Positions 37,416 through 46,068 of a stretch of DNA of 64,000 nt are shown here, one piece after another. The notes beneath the pieces are model-generated. The model did no database searches. It was not told where the DNA came from and saw only the letters and a list, made by a program, of their open reading frames with translations. A program made the translations under genes and the position numbers. Position 1 is the stretch's first letter. Each line of letters starts with the position of its first letter. The DNA is from Caballeronia turbans (GTDB taxonomy: Bacteria > Pseudomonadota > Gammaproteobacteria > Burkholderiales > Burkholderiaceae): contig FCOD02000002.1 of NCBI GenBank assembly GCA_001544655.2, positions 62,001 to 126,000 on the forward strand, in the 5' to 3' direction.

Positions 37416-38813
37416 ATGGTTTCAGGCAAGACAAACGAAGCATCCCAACACGAACTCAGGCGCGGGCTGAAGAGCCGCCACATCCAGCTGATCGCGCTCG
37501 GCGGCGCGATCGGCACCGGGCTTTTTCTCGGCGTCGCACAGACCATCAAGCTCGCCGGGCCGTCCGTGCTGCTCGGTTACGCGATCGCCGGGCTGATGGC
37601 GTTTTTCATCATGCGGCAGCTGGGCGAGATGATCGTCGACGAACCGGTCGCCGGTTCCTTCAGCCATTTCGCCGACAAGTACTGGGGCCACGCCGCCGGG
37701 TTCATCTCCGGCTGGAATTACTGGGCCATTTACATTCTGGTGAGCATGGCGGAGCTGTCCGCCGTCGGCATCTACATGCAGTACTGGTGGCCGGGGCTGC
37801 CGACATGGATATCGGCGCTCGGGTGCTTCGTCATCGTCAATGCGATCAACCTGACGAGCGTGAAGTCCTACGGCGAAACGGAATTCTGGTTCGCGATCGT
37901 GAAGGTGGCCGCGATCGTCGGGATGATCCTGTTCGGCGGCTATCTGCTCGCGTCGGGCAAGGCCGGACCGGAGGCGAGCGTCACGAACCTCTGGCGGCTC
38001 GGCGGCTTTTTTCCGAACGGCGTGAGCGGGCTCGTTATGTCGATGGCCGTGATCATGTTTTCGTTCGGCGGGCTGGAGCTCGTCGGCATCACGGCGGCGG
38101 AAGCGGAAGATCCGTCGCGCAGCATTCCGCGCGCGACCAATCAGGTCATCTATCGCATCCTGATTTTCTATGTCGGCGCGCTCGGCGTGCTGCTGGCGCT
38201 GTATCCGTGGGACAAGGTGGCGACCGGCGGCAGCCCGTTCGTGCTGATCTTCCGCGATATGAACAGCACACTCGTCGCGAACGGGCTCAACGTGATCGTG
38301 CTGACGGCCGCGCTGTCCGTATACAACAGCGGCGTGTATGCGAACAGCCGCATGCTCTACGGCCTCGCGCAGCAGGGGAACGCGCCGCGCGCGCTGCTGA
38401 ACGTGAGCGGGCGCGGCATTCCGCTCGCGGCGCTTGCGGTGTCGGCGATCGTCACGGCGGCGTGCGTCGTCATCAACTACGCGATTCCGGGGCGCGCGTT
38501 CGGGCTTTTGATGGGCCTCGCGGTGTCGGCGCTCGTCATCAACTGGGCGATGATCAGCATCATCCACTTGATGTTTCGCCGGCAAAAGCGCGCGAGCAAC
38601 GAGACGACATCGTTTCGGAGCTTCGGCCATCCGTTCACGAATTACATCGTGCTCGCATTTCTCGCGGGCATCGCGTGGGTCATGTACGAGATTCCGGACC
38701 TGCGCCTGTCCGTCTATCTGATCCCCGCCTGGCTGGCCGTTCTCGGAATCGGCTACTATCTCAAAAAAAGGGGCGCTGACGCAAAGCGCGCCCACCGCCT
38801 GCAATCCCGCTGA
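37416..38813 (+). CDS. aroP: aromatic amino acid permease (APC family)
   Basis: A 465-residue, 12-helix inner-membrane importer. The N-terminus ELRRGLKSRHIQLIALGGAI followed by GTGLFLG, and the stretch RQLGEMIVDEPVAGSFSHFA, match the AroP/PheP branch of the amino-acid/polyamine/organocation family very closely. Expected substrates are Phe, Tyr and Trp by proton symport. The aromatic aminotransferase gene starts 23 bp downstream, so uptake and transamination are encoded together. PheP-like specificity cannot be excluded. Confidence 0.88.
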   Translation: MVSGKTNEASQHELRRGLKSRHIQLIALGGAIGTGLFLGVAQTIKLAGPSVLLGYAIAGLMAFFIMRQLGEMIVDEPVAGSFSHFADKYWGHAAGFISGWNYWAIYILVSMAELSAVGIYMQYWWPGLPTWISALGCFVIVNAINLTSVKSYGETEFWFAIVKVAAIVGMILFGGYLLASGKAGPEASVTNLWRLGGFFPNGVSGLVMSMAVIMFSFGGLELVGITAAEAEDPSRSIPRATNQVIYRILIFYVGALGVLLALYPWDKVATGGSPFVLIFRDMNSTLVANGLNVIVLTAALSVYNSGVYANSRMLYGLAQQGNAPRALLNVSGRGIPLAALAVSAIVTAACVVINYAIPGRAFGLLMGLAVSALVINWAMISIIHLMFRRQKRASNETTSFRSFGHPFTNYIVLAFLAGIAWVMYEIPDLRLSVYLIPAWLAVLGIGYYLKKRGADAKRAHRLQSR

Positions 38814-38836
38814 TCTCTCGTCCTGATACCGACACC

Positions 38837-40036
38837 ATGTTCGAACATATCGATGCCTACCCCGGCGACCCCATCCTGTCGCTGAACGAAAATTTCCAGA
38901 AGGATCCGCGCACCAACAAGGTCAACCTGAGCATCGGCATCTACTTCGACGACGAAGGCCGCCTGCCGGTGATGCAGGCGGTGCGCGAGGCCGAACTGTC
39001 GATCCTGAAGGATCCCGGCCCGAAGCCCTACTTGCCGATGGCCGGTTTCGCGCATTATCGCGACGCCGTGCAGGCACTCGTATTCGGCAACGACAGCCCG
39101 TCGCGCGCGGGCGGCCGCATCGCGACCGTGCAGACGCTCGGCGGCTCGGGCGCGCTGAAGGTCGGCGCGGATTTCATCAAGCGTTATTTCCCGCAATCGA
39201 AAGTATGGGTGAGCGATCCGACGTGGGAGAACCATCGGTTCATCTTCGAGCGTGCCGGCTTCGAGGTGAACACGTACCCCTATTACGACGAAGCCACCGG
39301 CGGCCTTCGCTTCGACGCGATGCTCGAAGCCATCGACAAGCTGCCCGCGAAGAGTGTCGTCTTGCTGCACGCGTGCTGCCATAACCCGACGGGCGTCGAT
39401 CTCGATCAGGCGCAATGGGTGAAGATCATCGACGTGCTCCAGAAGCGCGATCTGCTGCCGTTCGTCGATATGGCGTATCAGGGCTTCGGCGCGGGTCTGG
39501 ACGACGACGCGTTCGCCGTGCGCGAACTTGCGCGCCGTGGCGTGCCGGCGTTCATCGCCAATTCGTTCTCGAAGAATTTCTCGCTGTACGGGGAGCGCTG
39601 CGGCGGCTTGCACGTCATCAGCGACGATGCCGCCGCGGCCGACCGCGTGCTCGGCCAGTTGACGAGCGCGGTGCGCGCGAACTACAGCAATCCGCCGACG
39701 CACGGCGCGAAGATCGTCACGCATGTGCTGAACACGCCCGAACTGAAGCAGTCGTGGGAGCAGGAGCTTGCGTCGATGTGCCAGCGCATCGCGCGCATGC
39801 GCCAGGCGATTCACGACGGCCTGAAGGACCACGTGCGCGGCGAAATGCTCACGCGCTACATCAAGCAGCGCGGCATGTTCACGTACACGGGTCTCGTCGC
39901 GGAGCAGGCGGATCGCCTCAAGGAGGAATTCGGCGTGTATATCCTGCGCTCGGGCCGCATGTGCGTCGCGGGCCTGAACGACAGCAACGTGCAGATCGTC
40001 GCCGATGCGATCGGCAAGGTGCTCGCCGCGAAGTAA
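38837..40036 (+). CDS. tyrB: aromatic/aspartate aminotransferase (TyrB-like, class I)
   Basis: A 399-residue PLP enzyme exchanging amino groups between aromatic amino acids or aspartate and 2-oxoglutarate. Motifs of the E. coli AspC/TyrB subgroup: YLPMAGFAHYRDAV, N183 in CCHNPTGVDLD, D211 and Y214 (FVDMAYQGFGAG), and Schiff-base lysine K246 (NSFSKNFSLYGER). Length is standard. It lies 23 bp after the aromatic permease gene, favouring the aromatic role over AspC. Confidence 0.88.
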   Translation: MFEHIDAYPGDPILSLNENFQKDPRTNKVNLSIGIYFDDEGRLPVMQAVREAELSILKDPGPKPYLPMAGFAHYRDAVQALVFGNDSPSRAGGRIATVQTLGGSGALKVGADFIKRYFPQSKVWVSDPTWENHRFIFERAGFEVNTYPYYDEATGGLRFDAMLEAIDKLPAKSVVLLHACCHNPTGVDLDQAQWVKIIDVLQKRDLLPFVDMAYQGFGAGLDDDAFAVRELARRGVPAFIANSFSKNFSLYGERCGGLHVISDDAAAADRVLGQLTSAVRANYSNPPTHGAKIVTHVLNTPELKQSWEQELASMCQRIARMRQAIHDGLKDHVRGEMLTRYIKQRGMFTYTGLVAEQADRLKEEFGVYILRSGRMCVAGLNDSNVQIVADAIGKVLAAK

Positions 40037-40039
40037 CCG

Positions 40040-40420
40040 CTATAGCGCGGGACAGGACAGCACTTTCTGCGGCGGCAGGCTGCCCGGTCCCGTGTCGACC
40101 TTCGTGCCGCGCGGCGGCGTCAGGATGAGCCGCGCGCTGGTCGCGCTTTCATTCGCGAGCACGTACAGGTCGCCGCTCCCCTCCGGCTGCCAGTACACGC
40201 GATACACCTCGCCGTCCTTGTAGACGTGCAACGCGCCGTGCCGCACGGTGCCGCCCCGCCAGAAATTCACGCTTTCTCCTTCGCGCAGCGCGATCATGCC
40301 GTCCTGTCCGTTCGTTGCGCTTTCGAGCGTGCCGCAGATGGCATCGTCGGCATGGGCGTGCGTGCATGCGACGAGCGTTGCAAGCGCGCCGGCGCACATC
40401 GTGATTGATGCGTGTTTCAT
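40040..40420 (-). CDS. exported hypothetical protein, 126 aa
   Basis: The first 23 residues (MKHASITMCAGALATLVACT then HAHA) are a signal peptide, cleaved probably after AHA; a lipobox is not convincing. The mature part is strand-rich (SVNFWRGGTVRHGALHVYKD, GEVYRVYWQPEG). AGGAGG lies before ATG 40420. It ends only 3 bp from the convergent aminotransferase stop. No family recognised; periplasmic location is inferred. Confidence 0.7.
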   Translation of the reverse strand: MKHASITMCAGALATLVACTHAHADDAICGTLESATNGQDGMIALREGESVNFWRGGTVRHGALHVYKDGEVYRVYWQPEGSGDLYVLANESATSARLILTPPRGTKVDTGPGSLPPQKVLSCPAL

Positions 40421-40544
40421 CGTGATCGACTCCTCCTGAGACATGGCGCGTGCGCCGTCCCGCGCTCGTCGCAAGATATGCGCCGACGTTGCGCCGCGCG
40501 TGTGCTACTTTGAATGGAAGCAGCCTTCGATCTTGGAGGGTCTC

Positions 40545-40793
40545 ATGACTGTGATCGCGCCGGACGAAAAGGCGGAGTTCCTCGCGATTCTCGAGCGCCA
40601 TCGGCTCGACGAGAGCGATTTTCTCGTGCAGGAAGGCGGCGAGTCCGATGTCGTGGACGATGTCTATCCGTTGCAGGGCCTCGTCACCATCACGCGACGT
40701 TCCACGCTGAAGGAACGCGAATATCGCATTGGACACGGCACGCAATGGACCGCCGCGTTCGAAAAGGATTTGAATAAAGGCGTGTTCGGCTGA
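40545..40793 (+). CDS. conserved hypothetical protein, 82 aa
   Basis: A small soluble protein (starts MTVIAPDEKAEFLAILERHR) with an acidic first half and a strand-rich second half (LQGLVTITRRSTLKEREY, then GTQWTAAFEKDLNKGVF). TTGGAGGG precedes ATG 40545. It lies 55 bp upstream of another small gene, with which it may be co-transcribed. No family recognised. Confidence 0.65.
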   Translation: MTVIAPDEKAEFLAILERHRLDESDFLVQEGGESDVVDDVYPLQGLVTITRRSTLKEREYRIGHGTQWTAAFEKDLNKGVFG

Positions 40794-40848
40794 ACGAGCA
40801 CGCCGCATGCAGGTTTTTTTCACGCACTTCTTTGAAGCGGAGCACGCG

Positions 40849-41172
40849 ATGAGACCGACCGAATTCAAATCGTTCAAGGCGCATGTCGCGATGCTGCTGC
40901 GCGATCTTCCGCGCGGCGTGACGGCCGATCTGACCGACGTCGCCGTCGCATACTGGAACGGCACGCAATTGGTCGGTGCCTATCTGCGCGACAACGGGCG
41001 CATCGACGAGGATTTCGATTTCGACGAAAACGCGTGGGGCAACTGGGGCGACGAATTCCTGCTGTGGTTCGATGCGCCGCGCTTCTCCGAACGCGCCGAT
41101 CTGAAGGCCGCGTTCGTGTCCGGCGTCATGCCCGCGAATGCGTGCGGCGGACTCTGGCCGCGGCCGCTCTGA
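40849..41172 (+). CDS. conserved hypothetical protein, 107 aa
   Basis: A soluble, aromatic- and acid-rich small protein (KSFKAHVAMLLRDLPRGVTA; DFDFDENAWGNWGDEFLLWF). The ATG at 40849 has a GGAG-like site; an earlier in-frame ATG at 40807 would add 14 residues. It follows the 82-aa gene on the same strand. No family recognised. Confidence 0.6.
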   Translation: MRPTEFKSFKAHVAMLLRDLPRGVTADLTDVAVAYWNGTQLVGAYLRDNGRIDEDFDFDENAWGNWGDEFLLWFDAPRFSERADLKAAFVSGVMPANACGGLWPRPL

Positions 41173-41346
41173 CCGGAAGGCGCGCACGCGCCTTTTCCCC
41201 GAAAGTCATCTGTAAAGCCAGCTCCGCGCGCGTCCATCTCCGGCCGAACGGCACAACGATTGCTCCCATCCACGACGCGACAGCGTCCGAACCACGACCG
41301 TCTCCTCGGCCGTGTTCCGCCATTCATCGTCACGGAGGGTTTCAGC

Positions 41347-43863
41347 ATGGCTGTCAACGGAAGACTTCATCCGCTCACGTTTTTTACGGCCATCGTGTTC
41401 ATTGTCATCGGCGTGTTGCTGGCGGCGGGCGGTGGGTATCTCGTGGCGCTGAAAGGATCGTGGTACTACGCGATCGCGGGCGCGGCCATCGCCCTGACAG
41501 GCCTTTTGCTGCTGATACGGCGGCGCTCCGCGCTGCTGCTCTTCGCGCTCGTGTTATTCGGCTCGACGATCTGGGCCGTGTTCGAAGTGCATTTCGACTT
41601 CTGGCAACTGATGCCGCGTCTGTGGATCTGGGTGCTGCTCGGCATCTGGCTGCTGATTCCGTTCGTGCATCGCGGCGCGCTGTTCGGCCCGCCCGCGACC
41701 GCGCGCGGGGCGCGCACGCCGCTCGCGGCTGCGATCGTGCTCGCACTGCTGCTCGGCATCGGCACGTATTTCATCGATCCGCATGATCGGCCGGGGCGCA
41801 TCGACGTGAATGTCGCCGCCGACGCGAATCAGCCCGACGCCAACGCCGCGACCGGCCGTGCGCCGGGCGACTGGATCGACTATGGCGGCTCGCCGCTCGC
41901 GCAGCGTTACGCGCCGCTCACGCAGATCACGCCGGAGAACGCGCATCAACTGAAGGTGGCGTGGACGTATCGCACCGGCGACATGCCCGGCGCAGGCGAT
42001 CCGACCGAGACCACCGACGAGAACACGCCGCTCAAGGTTGGCGACACGATCTTCCTGTGCACGCCGCACAGCAAGGTGATCGCGCTCGATTCGGCGAGCG
42101 GCAAGGAAAAGTGGCGCTTCGACCCGCAGATCCAGAGCCCGATCGGCTTCAAGCACTGGGAGCATATGACTTGCCGGGGCGTCGCTTATTACGATACGTC
42201 CATGCATCCGATGCCATCCGAGGCTGCGGCGGCATCCGCGCCGGCCGAAGCGAGCGCGCCGGTTGCGTCGTCCGAAACCGAGGCACTGGCCGCGTCCGCG
42301 CCTGCGGCGGCATCGGAGCCCGCCGCGCCGGTGCAGACGCCCGCGCAGACCACGGCGCTGGCCGAATGCCCGCGCCGCCTCTTCCTGCCGACCGCCGACG
42401 CCCGCCTGATCGCTCTCGACGCAGAAACCGGCAAGCCGTGCGCGAGCTTCGGCAAGGGCGGCGCGATCGATCTGCGCGCCAACATCGGCCCGTTCACGCC
42501 GGGCGGCTATTACTCCACGTCGCCGCCGGCGGTGTTCCGCAACCTCGTGATCGTCGGCGGCCACGTGACCGACAACGAATCGAACAATGAGCCTTCGGGC
42601 GTGATCCGCGCGTTCGATGTCAATGACGGCCATCTCGTCTGGAACTGGGATCCGGGCAATCCGGACGCCACCGAGCCCATCGCGGCCGGTGGGACCTACG
42701 TGCGCAACTCGCCTAACATGTGGTCGATGTTCAGTGTCGACGAGAAGCGCGGCATGATCTATCTCCCGATGGGCAACCAGACGCCCGACCTGTGGGGCGG
42801 CGGGCGCACGCCGCAGGCGGAAAAATTCGCGGCGGGCGTGGTCGCGCTCGATGCCGCGACGGGCAAGCTGCGCTGGAACTACCAGTTCACGCATCACGAT
42901 CTGTGGGACATGGACGTCGGCGGGCAGCCGACGCTCGTGGACCTGCAGACGGCGCACGGCACGGAGCCGGCGGTGATCGCATCGACGAAGCAGGGCAGCA
43001 TCTACGTGCTGAATCGCGAAACCGGGCAGCCGATCGTGCCGATCAGCGAAGTGGCGGTGCCGCAGGGCGCGGCGAAGGGCGATCACACCGCGCCGACCCA
43101 GGCGGTCTCCGCGCTCAACTTCAATCCGCCGCACGTGAAGGAAGCGGACATGTGGGGCACGACGCCGTTCGATCAGCTCTGGTGCCGCATCAAGTTCAAG
43201 AGCCTGCGCTACGACGGGCCGTTCACGCCGCCATCGGAACAGGGGACGCTGGTGTTCCCGGGCAATTTCGGCGTGTTCGACTGGGGCGGAATTTCAGTCG
43301 ATCCGGTGCGGCAGATTCTCATCGCAAATCCGGATTACATGGCGTTCACGTCGAAGCTGATTCCGCGCGAAAAGCTTCAGGAAGGCGCGACGAGCACGAG
43401 CGAGACGAGCGGCATCAAGCAGGCGCGCGGCACGCCGTTCGCCTATGAGATCAGCGCGTTTCTGTCGCCGCTCGGGATTCCGTGTCAGGCGCCGCCGTGG
43501 GGCTACATGGCGGCTGTCGATCTGCGCACGAACAAGATCGCGTGGATGCACAAGAACGGCACGATCGTCGACAGCGCGCCGCTGCCCGTTCCAATGCCGC
43601 TCGGCGTGCCGAGTCTCGGCGGGACGATCGTGACGGCGGGCGGCGTCGCGTTCCTGACGGGTACGCTCGATCAATACGTGCGGGCGTACGACGTGCGCGA
43701 CGGAAAGAAGCTTTGGGAAGCGCGTCTGCCGGCAGGCGGACAGGCGACGCCGATGAGCTACGCCGATGCGAACGGCAAGCAGTACGTGCTCGTGACGGCG
43801 GGCGGCCACGGCTCGCTCGGCACCAAAGCGGGCGATTACGTGATCGCCTACACGTTGCAGTGA
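41347..43863 (+). CDS. gcd: membrane-bound PQQ-dependent glucose dehydrogenase
   Basis: An 838-residue quinoprotein that oxidises glucose to gluconolactone in the periplasm and feeds electrons to ubiquinone. Five membrane helices fill residues 10-145; the eight-bladed PQQ propeller follows from GDWIDYGGSPLAQRYAP (174 on), with repeated tryptophan-docking strands such as GKEKWRFDPQ, GHLVWNWDPGN and GKLRWNYQFTHHDLWD. Length exceeds the E. coli enzyme because of an Ala/Pro/Ser-rich insert at about 291-338. CGGAGGG precedes ATG 41347. In soil bacteria this enzyme drives gluconate formation and phosphate solubilisation. PQQ synthesis genes are not in view. Confidence 0.93.
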   Translation: MAVNGRLHPLTFFTAIVFIVIGVLLAAGGGYLVALKGSWYYAIAGAAIALTGLLLLIRRRSALLLFALVLFGSTIWAVFEVHFDFWQLMPRLWIWVLLGIWLLIPFVHRGALFGPPATARGARTPLAAAIVLALLLGIGTYFIDPHDRPGRIDVNVAADANQPDANAATGRAPGDWIDYGGSPLAQRYAPLTQITPENAHQLKVAWTYRTGDMPGAGDPTETTDENTPLKVGDTIFLCTPHSKVIALDSASGKEKWRFDPQIQSPIGFKHWEHMTCRGVAYYDTSMHPMPSEAAAASAPAEASAPVASSETEALAASAPAAASEPAAPVQTPAQTTALAECPRRLFLPTADARLIALDAETGKPCASFGKGGAIDLRANIGPFTPGGYYSTSPPAVFRNLVIVGGHVTDNESNNEPSGVIRAFDVNDGHLVWNWDPGNPDATEPIAAGGTYVRNSPNMWSMFSVDEKRGMIYLPMGNQTPDLWGGGRTPQAEKFAAGVVALDAATGKLRWNYQFTHHDLWDMDVGGQPTLVDLQTAHGTEPAVIASTKQGSIYVLNRETGQPIVPISEVAVPQGAAKGDHTAPTQAVSALNFNPPHVKEADMWGTTPFDQLWCRIKFKSLRYDGPFTPPSEQGTLVFPGNFGVFDWGGISVDPVRQILIANPDYMAFTSKLIPREKLQEGATSTSETSGIKQARGTPFAYEISAFLSPLGIPCQAPPWGYMAAVDLRTNKIAWMHKNGTIVDSAPLPVPMPLGVPSLGGTIVTAGGVAFLTGTLDQYVRAYDVRDGKKLWEARLPAGGQATPMSYADANGKQYVLVTAGGHGSLGTKAGDYVIAYTLQ
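42217..42360 (+). repeat. Ala/Pro/Ser/Glu-rich low-complexity insert within gcd
   Basis: About 48 codons of gcd (residues 291-338) are almost only Ala, Pro, Ser, Glu, Gln, Thr and Val, including units like ASAPAEASAP and AASAPAAASEP. The insert sits in a surface loop of the propeller, between CRGVAYYD and AECPRRLFLP, where E. coli Gcd has a short loop with an equivalent Cys on each side. It keeps the reading frame. Confidence 0.7.
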
Positions 43864-43905
43864 GCGATGCAAGGAGGCGCGGGACTTGTCTCCCGCGCCG
43901 GCGCA

Positions 43906-44040
43906 TTACGTCCGACGATAGGCTTCGGCCATCAGCGCGCTGACCTTGGCGCGTGCGATGAGCGCATCGCGCGTGGCGGCGCGCAGCTTGGCGGCGATGA
44001 AGGAAACGAGGGCGATGGGCGTTGCGGCGATGATTCCCAT
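43906..44040 (-). CDS. small hypothetical protein, 44 aa
   Basis: A 44-codon ORF read from the minus strand: a hydrophobic N-terminus (MGIIAATPIALVSFIAAKLR) followed by a basic helix ending MAEAYRRT. CCGGAGTCC gives a ribosome site before ATG 44040. It has a probable promoter and an unusual CTAG-repeat leader immediately upstream, which argues that it is a real, regulated gene. It converges on gcd. No family recognised. Confidence 0.6.
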   Translation of the reverse strand: MGIIAATPIALVSFIAAKLRAATRDALIARAKVSALMAEAYRRT

Positions 44041-44053
44041 GATGGACTCCGGA

Positions 44054-44111
44054 CTAGGGGTAACTAACTAGGTAATAACCCTAGGTTAGCACATTTGACG
44101 CGTTGCAACAA
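44054..44111 (-). promoter_or_regulatory. promoter with three phased CTAG repeats upstream of 44-aa gene
   Basis: CTAG, a rare tetramer in bacterial DNA, occurs at 44054, 44068 and 44081, each within a CTAGG(GG)TAA-like unit repeated every 13-14 bp. On the minus strand TTGTTG (44106-44111) and TAACCT (44083-44088) with a 17-bp gap make a plausible promoter, so the repeats cover the -10 and start region, the place of a repressor or activator site. Confidence 0.45.
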
Positions 44112-44189
44112 ATTTCCTTGCACGCGGAAGTCCTTGGGACGTTTGAGAGGGCATCGCGCCTGCCGCGCGAAGCCGCGCACGCGCCGCGG

Positions 44190-44636
44190 CTAAACCGGCG
44201 GATTGACCCTCGGCGGCACTGCGTCGAGTTGCCGGAACACGCTCAGCCAGTCTTCGAGATGCCACGTTTTCGACACGAGCCCATCGCGCAGCTGGTGAAA
44301 CGAATGAATTGCGAAGCGGATCGGCTTCTTCGTCGCGGCGATGCCCAGCAATGGCCCCGACTGCGTGCCGCTCACTTCCGCGCGAATGCCGACGCGATCG
44401 TCCTGCACCAGCATGTCGAGAATGTCGATGCGCATGTCGGGCAGCGCGGTCGCGAGATCATCGAAGATGGGGATCATCTGATCGGGACCTGGCTTCTGTC
44501 CGGGCGGCTCGGGAATGTACTCCCAGTCGGGGGTGACGGCCTGCCGCAAGAGCGCGACGTCCTTGGTGGAAAACGCGCGATAAAGGCGCTCGACCGCTTC
44601 GCGCGCGGCCGATTGAGTCGGTTGACCTGCCTGCAT
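44190..44636 (-). CDS. SnoaL-like / NTF2-fold protein
   Basis: A 148-residue protein with the NTF2-like pattern of SnoaL polyketide-cyclase relatives: AVERLYRAFSTKDVALLRQA, DWEYIPEPPG, a central ALPDMRIDILDMLVQDDRVG, and a C-terminal THSFHQLRDGL-like strand (FAIHSFHQLRDGLV). AAGGAGG lies at ideal spacing before ATG 44636. The family includes ester cyclases and many proteins with no known activity; the real role is unknown. It is divergent from the manganese riboswitch leader. Confidence 0.85.
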   Translation of the reverse strand: MQAGQPTQSAAREAVERLYRAFSTKDVALLRQAVTPDWEYIPEPPGQKPGPDQMIPIFDDLATALPDMRIDILDMLVQDDRVGIRAEVSGTQSGPLLGIAATKKPIRFAIHSFHQLRDGLVSKTWHLEDWLSVFRQLDAVPPRVNPPV

Positions 44637-44754
44637 GGTGCCTCCTTCTCGGTGCTGTCTGCATGAGGTGGGAACGGCGGCATTGCCCGCCCACTGTACC
44701 CCAACCCGTCTCATGGACGCAGGAACGCCCATGCACCCGTGTTAAGCTCACGCT

Positions 44755-44920
44755 TCTTCGCTGGGGAGTAGCCGGCTTTTCCGCACTGGAAAAGCGCTCA
44801 TGTCAACACGCTCGGTCGTTCAGACCGTGGCATGGGCAGCCGTCACAGGTTGGCAAGACCATCGACGGAATTCGCGACCGGTCGGGCGCGTGTTCTGTCG
44901 TTCCATCTTGCCCGACCAGA
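44755..44920 (+). ncRNA. yybP-ykoY manganese riboswitch upstream of mntP
   Basis: The leader carries the conserved elements of the Mn2+-sensing yybP-ykoY family: GGGGAGTAGCC at 44763-44773, GTCAACACGCTCGG near 44802-44815, GTGGCATG at 44827-44834 and TTGGCAAGACC near 44850-44860. A 7-bp hairpin GTCGGGC (44881-44887) / GCCCGAC (44910-44916) just before the start codon is a candidate expression platform. With Mn2+ bound the switch would permit mntP expression. Exact edges are approximate. Confidence 0.85.
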
Positions 44921-44930
44921 GCGCTACTCG

Positions 44931-45500
44931 ATGAACCTCGCCTCTACGATATTTCTAGCCTTCGCCATGTCCACCGACGCCTTCGCCGCCGCGGTCGGCA
45001 AGGGCGCGACCCTGCACAAGCCGCGCATCGCGGAAGCGTTGAAGACCGGCGTGATCTTCGGCGTGATCGAGGCGCTGACGCCGCTCGTCGGCTGGGCGCT
45101 GGGCAAGGCGGCCGCGCAGTATGTAACGGCCTGGGATCACTGGATCGCGTTCGGCCTGCTCTTCGTGCTCGGCGCGCGCATGATTCGCGAAGGCTTGAGC
45201 GAAGCGGCCCACGACGAGGAAAGACCCAACTCGCATTCGTTCTGGGTGCTCGCGCTCACCGGTTTCGCGACCAGCATCGACGCAATGGCGGTCGGCGCAG
45301 GCCTCGCGTTCATCGATGTCGATATTTTCTCGACGGCCGCGACCATCGGCTTCGCGACCATGCTGATGGTGACGATCGGCGTGATGGTCGGGCGGCTCGT
45401 CGGCGCGACCATCGGCAAGCGGGCGGAAATCGTCGGCGGTCTGGTCCTGATCGGCGTCGGCAGTGTCATTCTGGCTGAGCATCTTGGCTATCTGAGCTGA
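44931..45500 (+). CDS. mntP: manganese efflux pump MntP
   Basis: A 189-residue, six-helix inner-membrane exporter that protects against excess manganese. Both conserved transport aspartates are present: D16 ([15 protein letters not shown]) and D117 ([13 protein letters not shown]), in two inverted repeats. ATG 44931 gives the family N-terminus [16 protein letters not shown]. It is preceded by a manganese riboswitch, which independently supports the identity. Its end overlaps the convergent DUF6632-like gene by 35 bp. Confidence 0.95.
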   Translation: MNLASTIFLAFAMSTDAFAAAVGKGATLHKPRIAEALKTGVIFGVIEALTPLVGWALGKAAAQYVTAWDHWIAFGLLFVLGARMIREGLSEAAHDEERPNSHSFWVLALTGFATSIDAMAVGAGLAFIDVDIFSTAATIGFATMLMVTIGVMVGRLVGATIGKRAEIVGGLVLIGVGSVILAEHLGYLS

Positions 45501-45894
45501 GCTTGCGCGCCGTGTCGCCGCGCGGTGTGAAGACGGCGAGCGCGGCGGCGACGATGAAAAGCGCGGGGACATCGCCCGCCAGGTGACCGAAATGTCCCGC
45601 GCCGCCGAACGATTGCACGGTCATGATCGCGCCGTGCACGACGCTCGAACACACCGTGAACCAGATGAGGCTCAGATGCCGCATCGGCGCACGGGATGCG
45701 ATGAGCAGAAACACGCCGAGCGTCGCATAGATGCCGACGATCATCAGCGCATACTCGGAGCGGCCCGCGTGGCCGCTTTCCCATGCCCATCCCGAAGGCC
45801 ACAGCAACATCAGCGGATAGAGGCCGAACAGCGCGATCAGCCCGACGATGACGAGCACGATACGCAGACAGGCGAGACGGCGGGCGTCGTTCAT
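45466..45894 (-). CDS. DUF6632-like four-helix membrane protein
   Basis: A 142-residue membrane protein with four hydrophobic segments and conserved polar spots typical of this unnamed family ([57 protein letters not shown]). GGAG precedes ATG 45894. It overlaps mntP tail to tail. Function unknown. Confidence 0.75.
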   Translation of the reverse strand: MNDARRLACLRIVLVIVGLIALFGLYPLMLLWPSGWAWESGHAGRSEYALMIVGIYATLGVFLLIASRAPMRHLSLIWFTVCSSVVHGAIMTVQSFGGAGHFGHLAGDVPALFIVAAALAVFTPRGDTARKLSSDSQDAQPE

Positions 45895-46068
45895 GGCGTG
45901 CTCCTCGGCGGCGCGGCATGAACGACACCATACGCCGAAGCGCGCCAGAACGGCTCCGAAGCCGTCAGTCGTTTCGACCAAAAAACATCGCAAATAAAAT
46001 AACAACTACTGCGATTTGGCCGATACGATTCGTCGATCCACTGCCTTTAACCTCGCATCCAGCACGTC

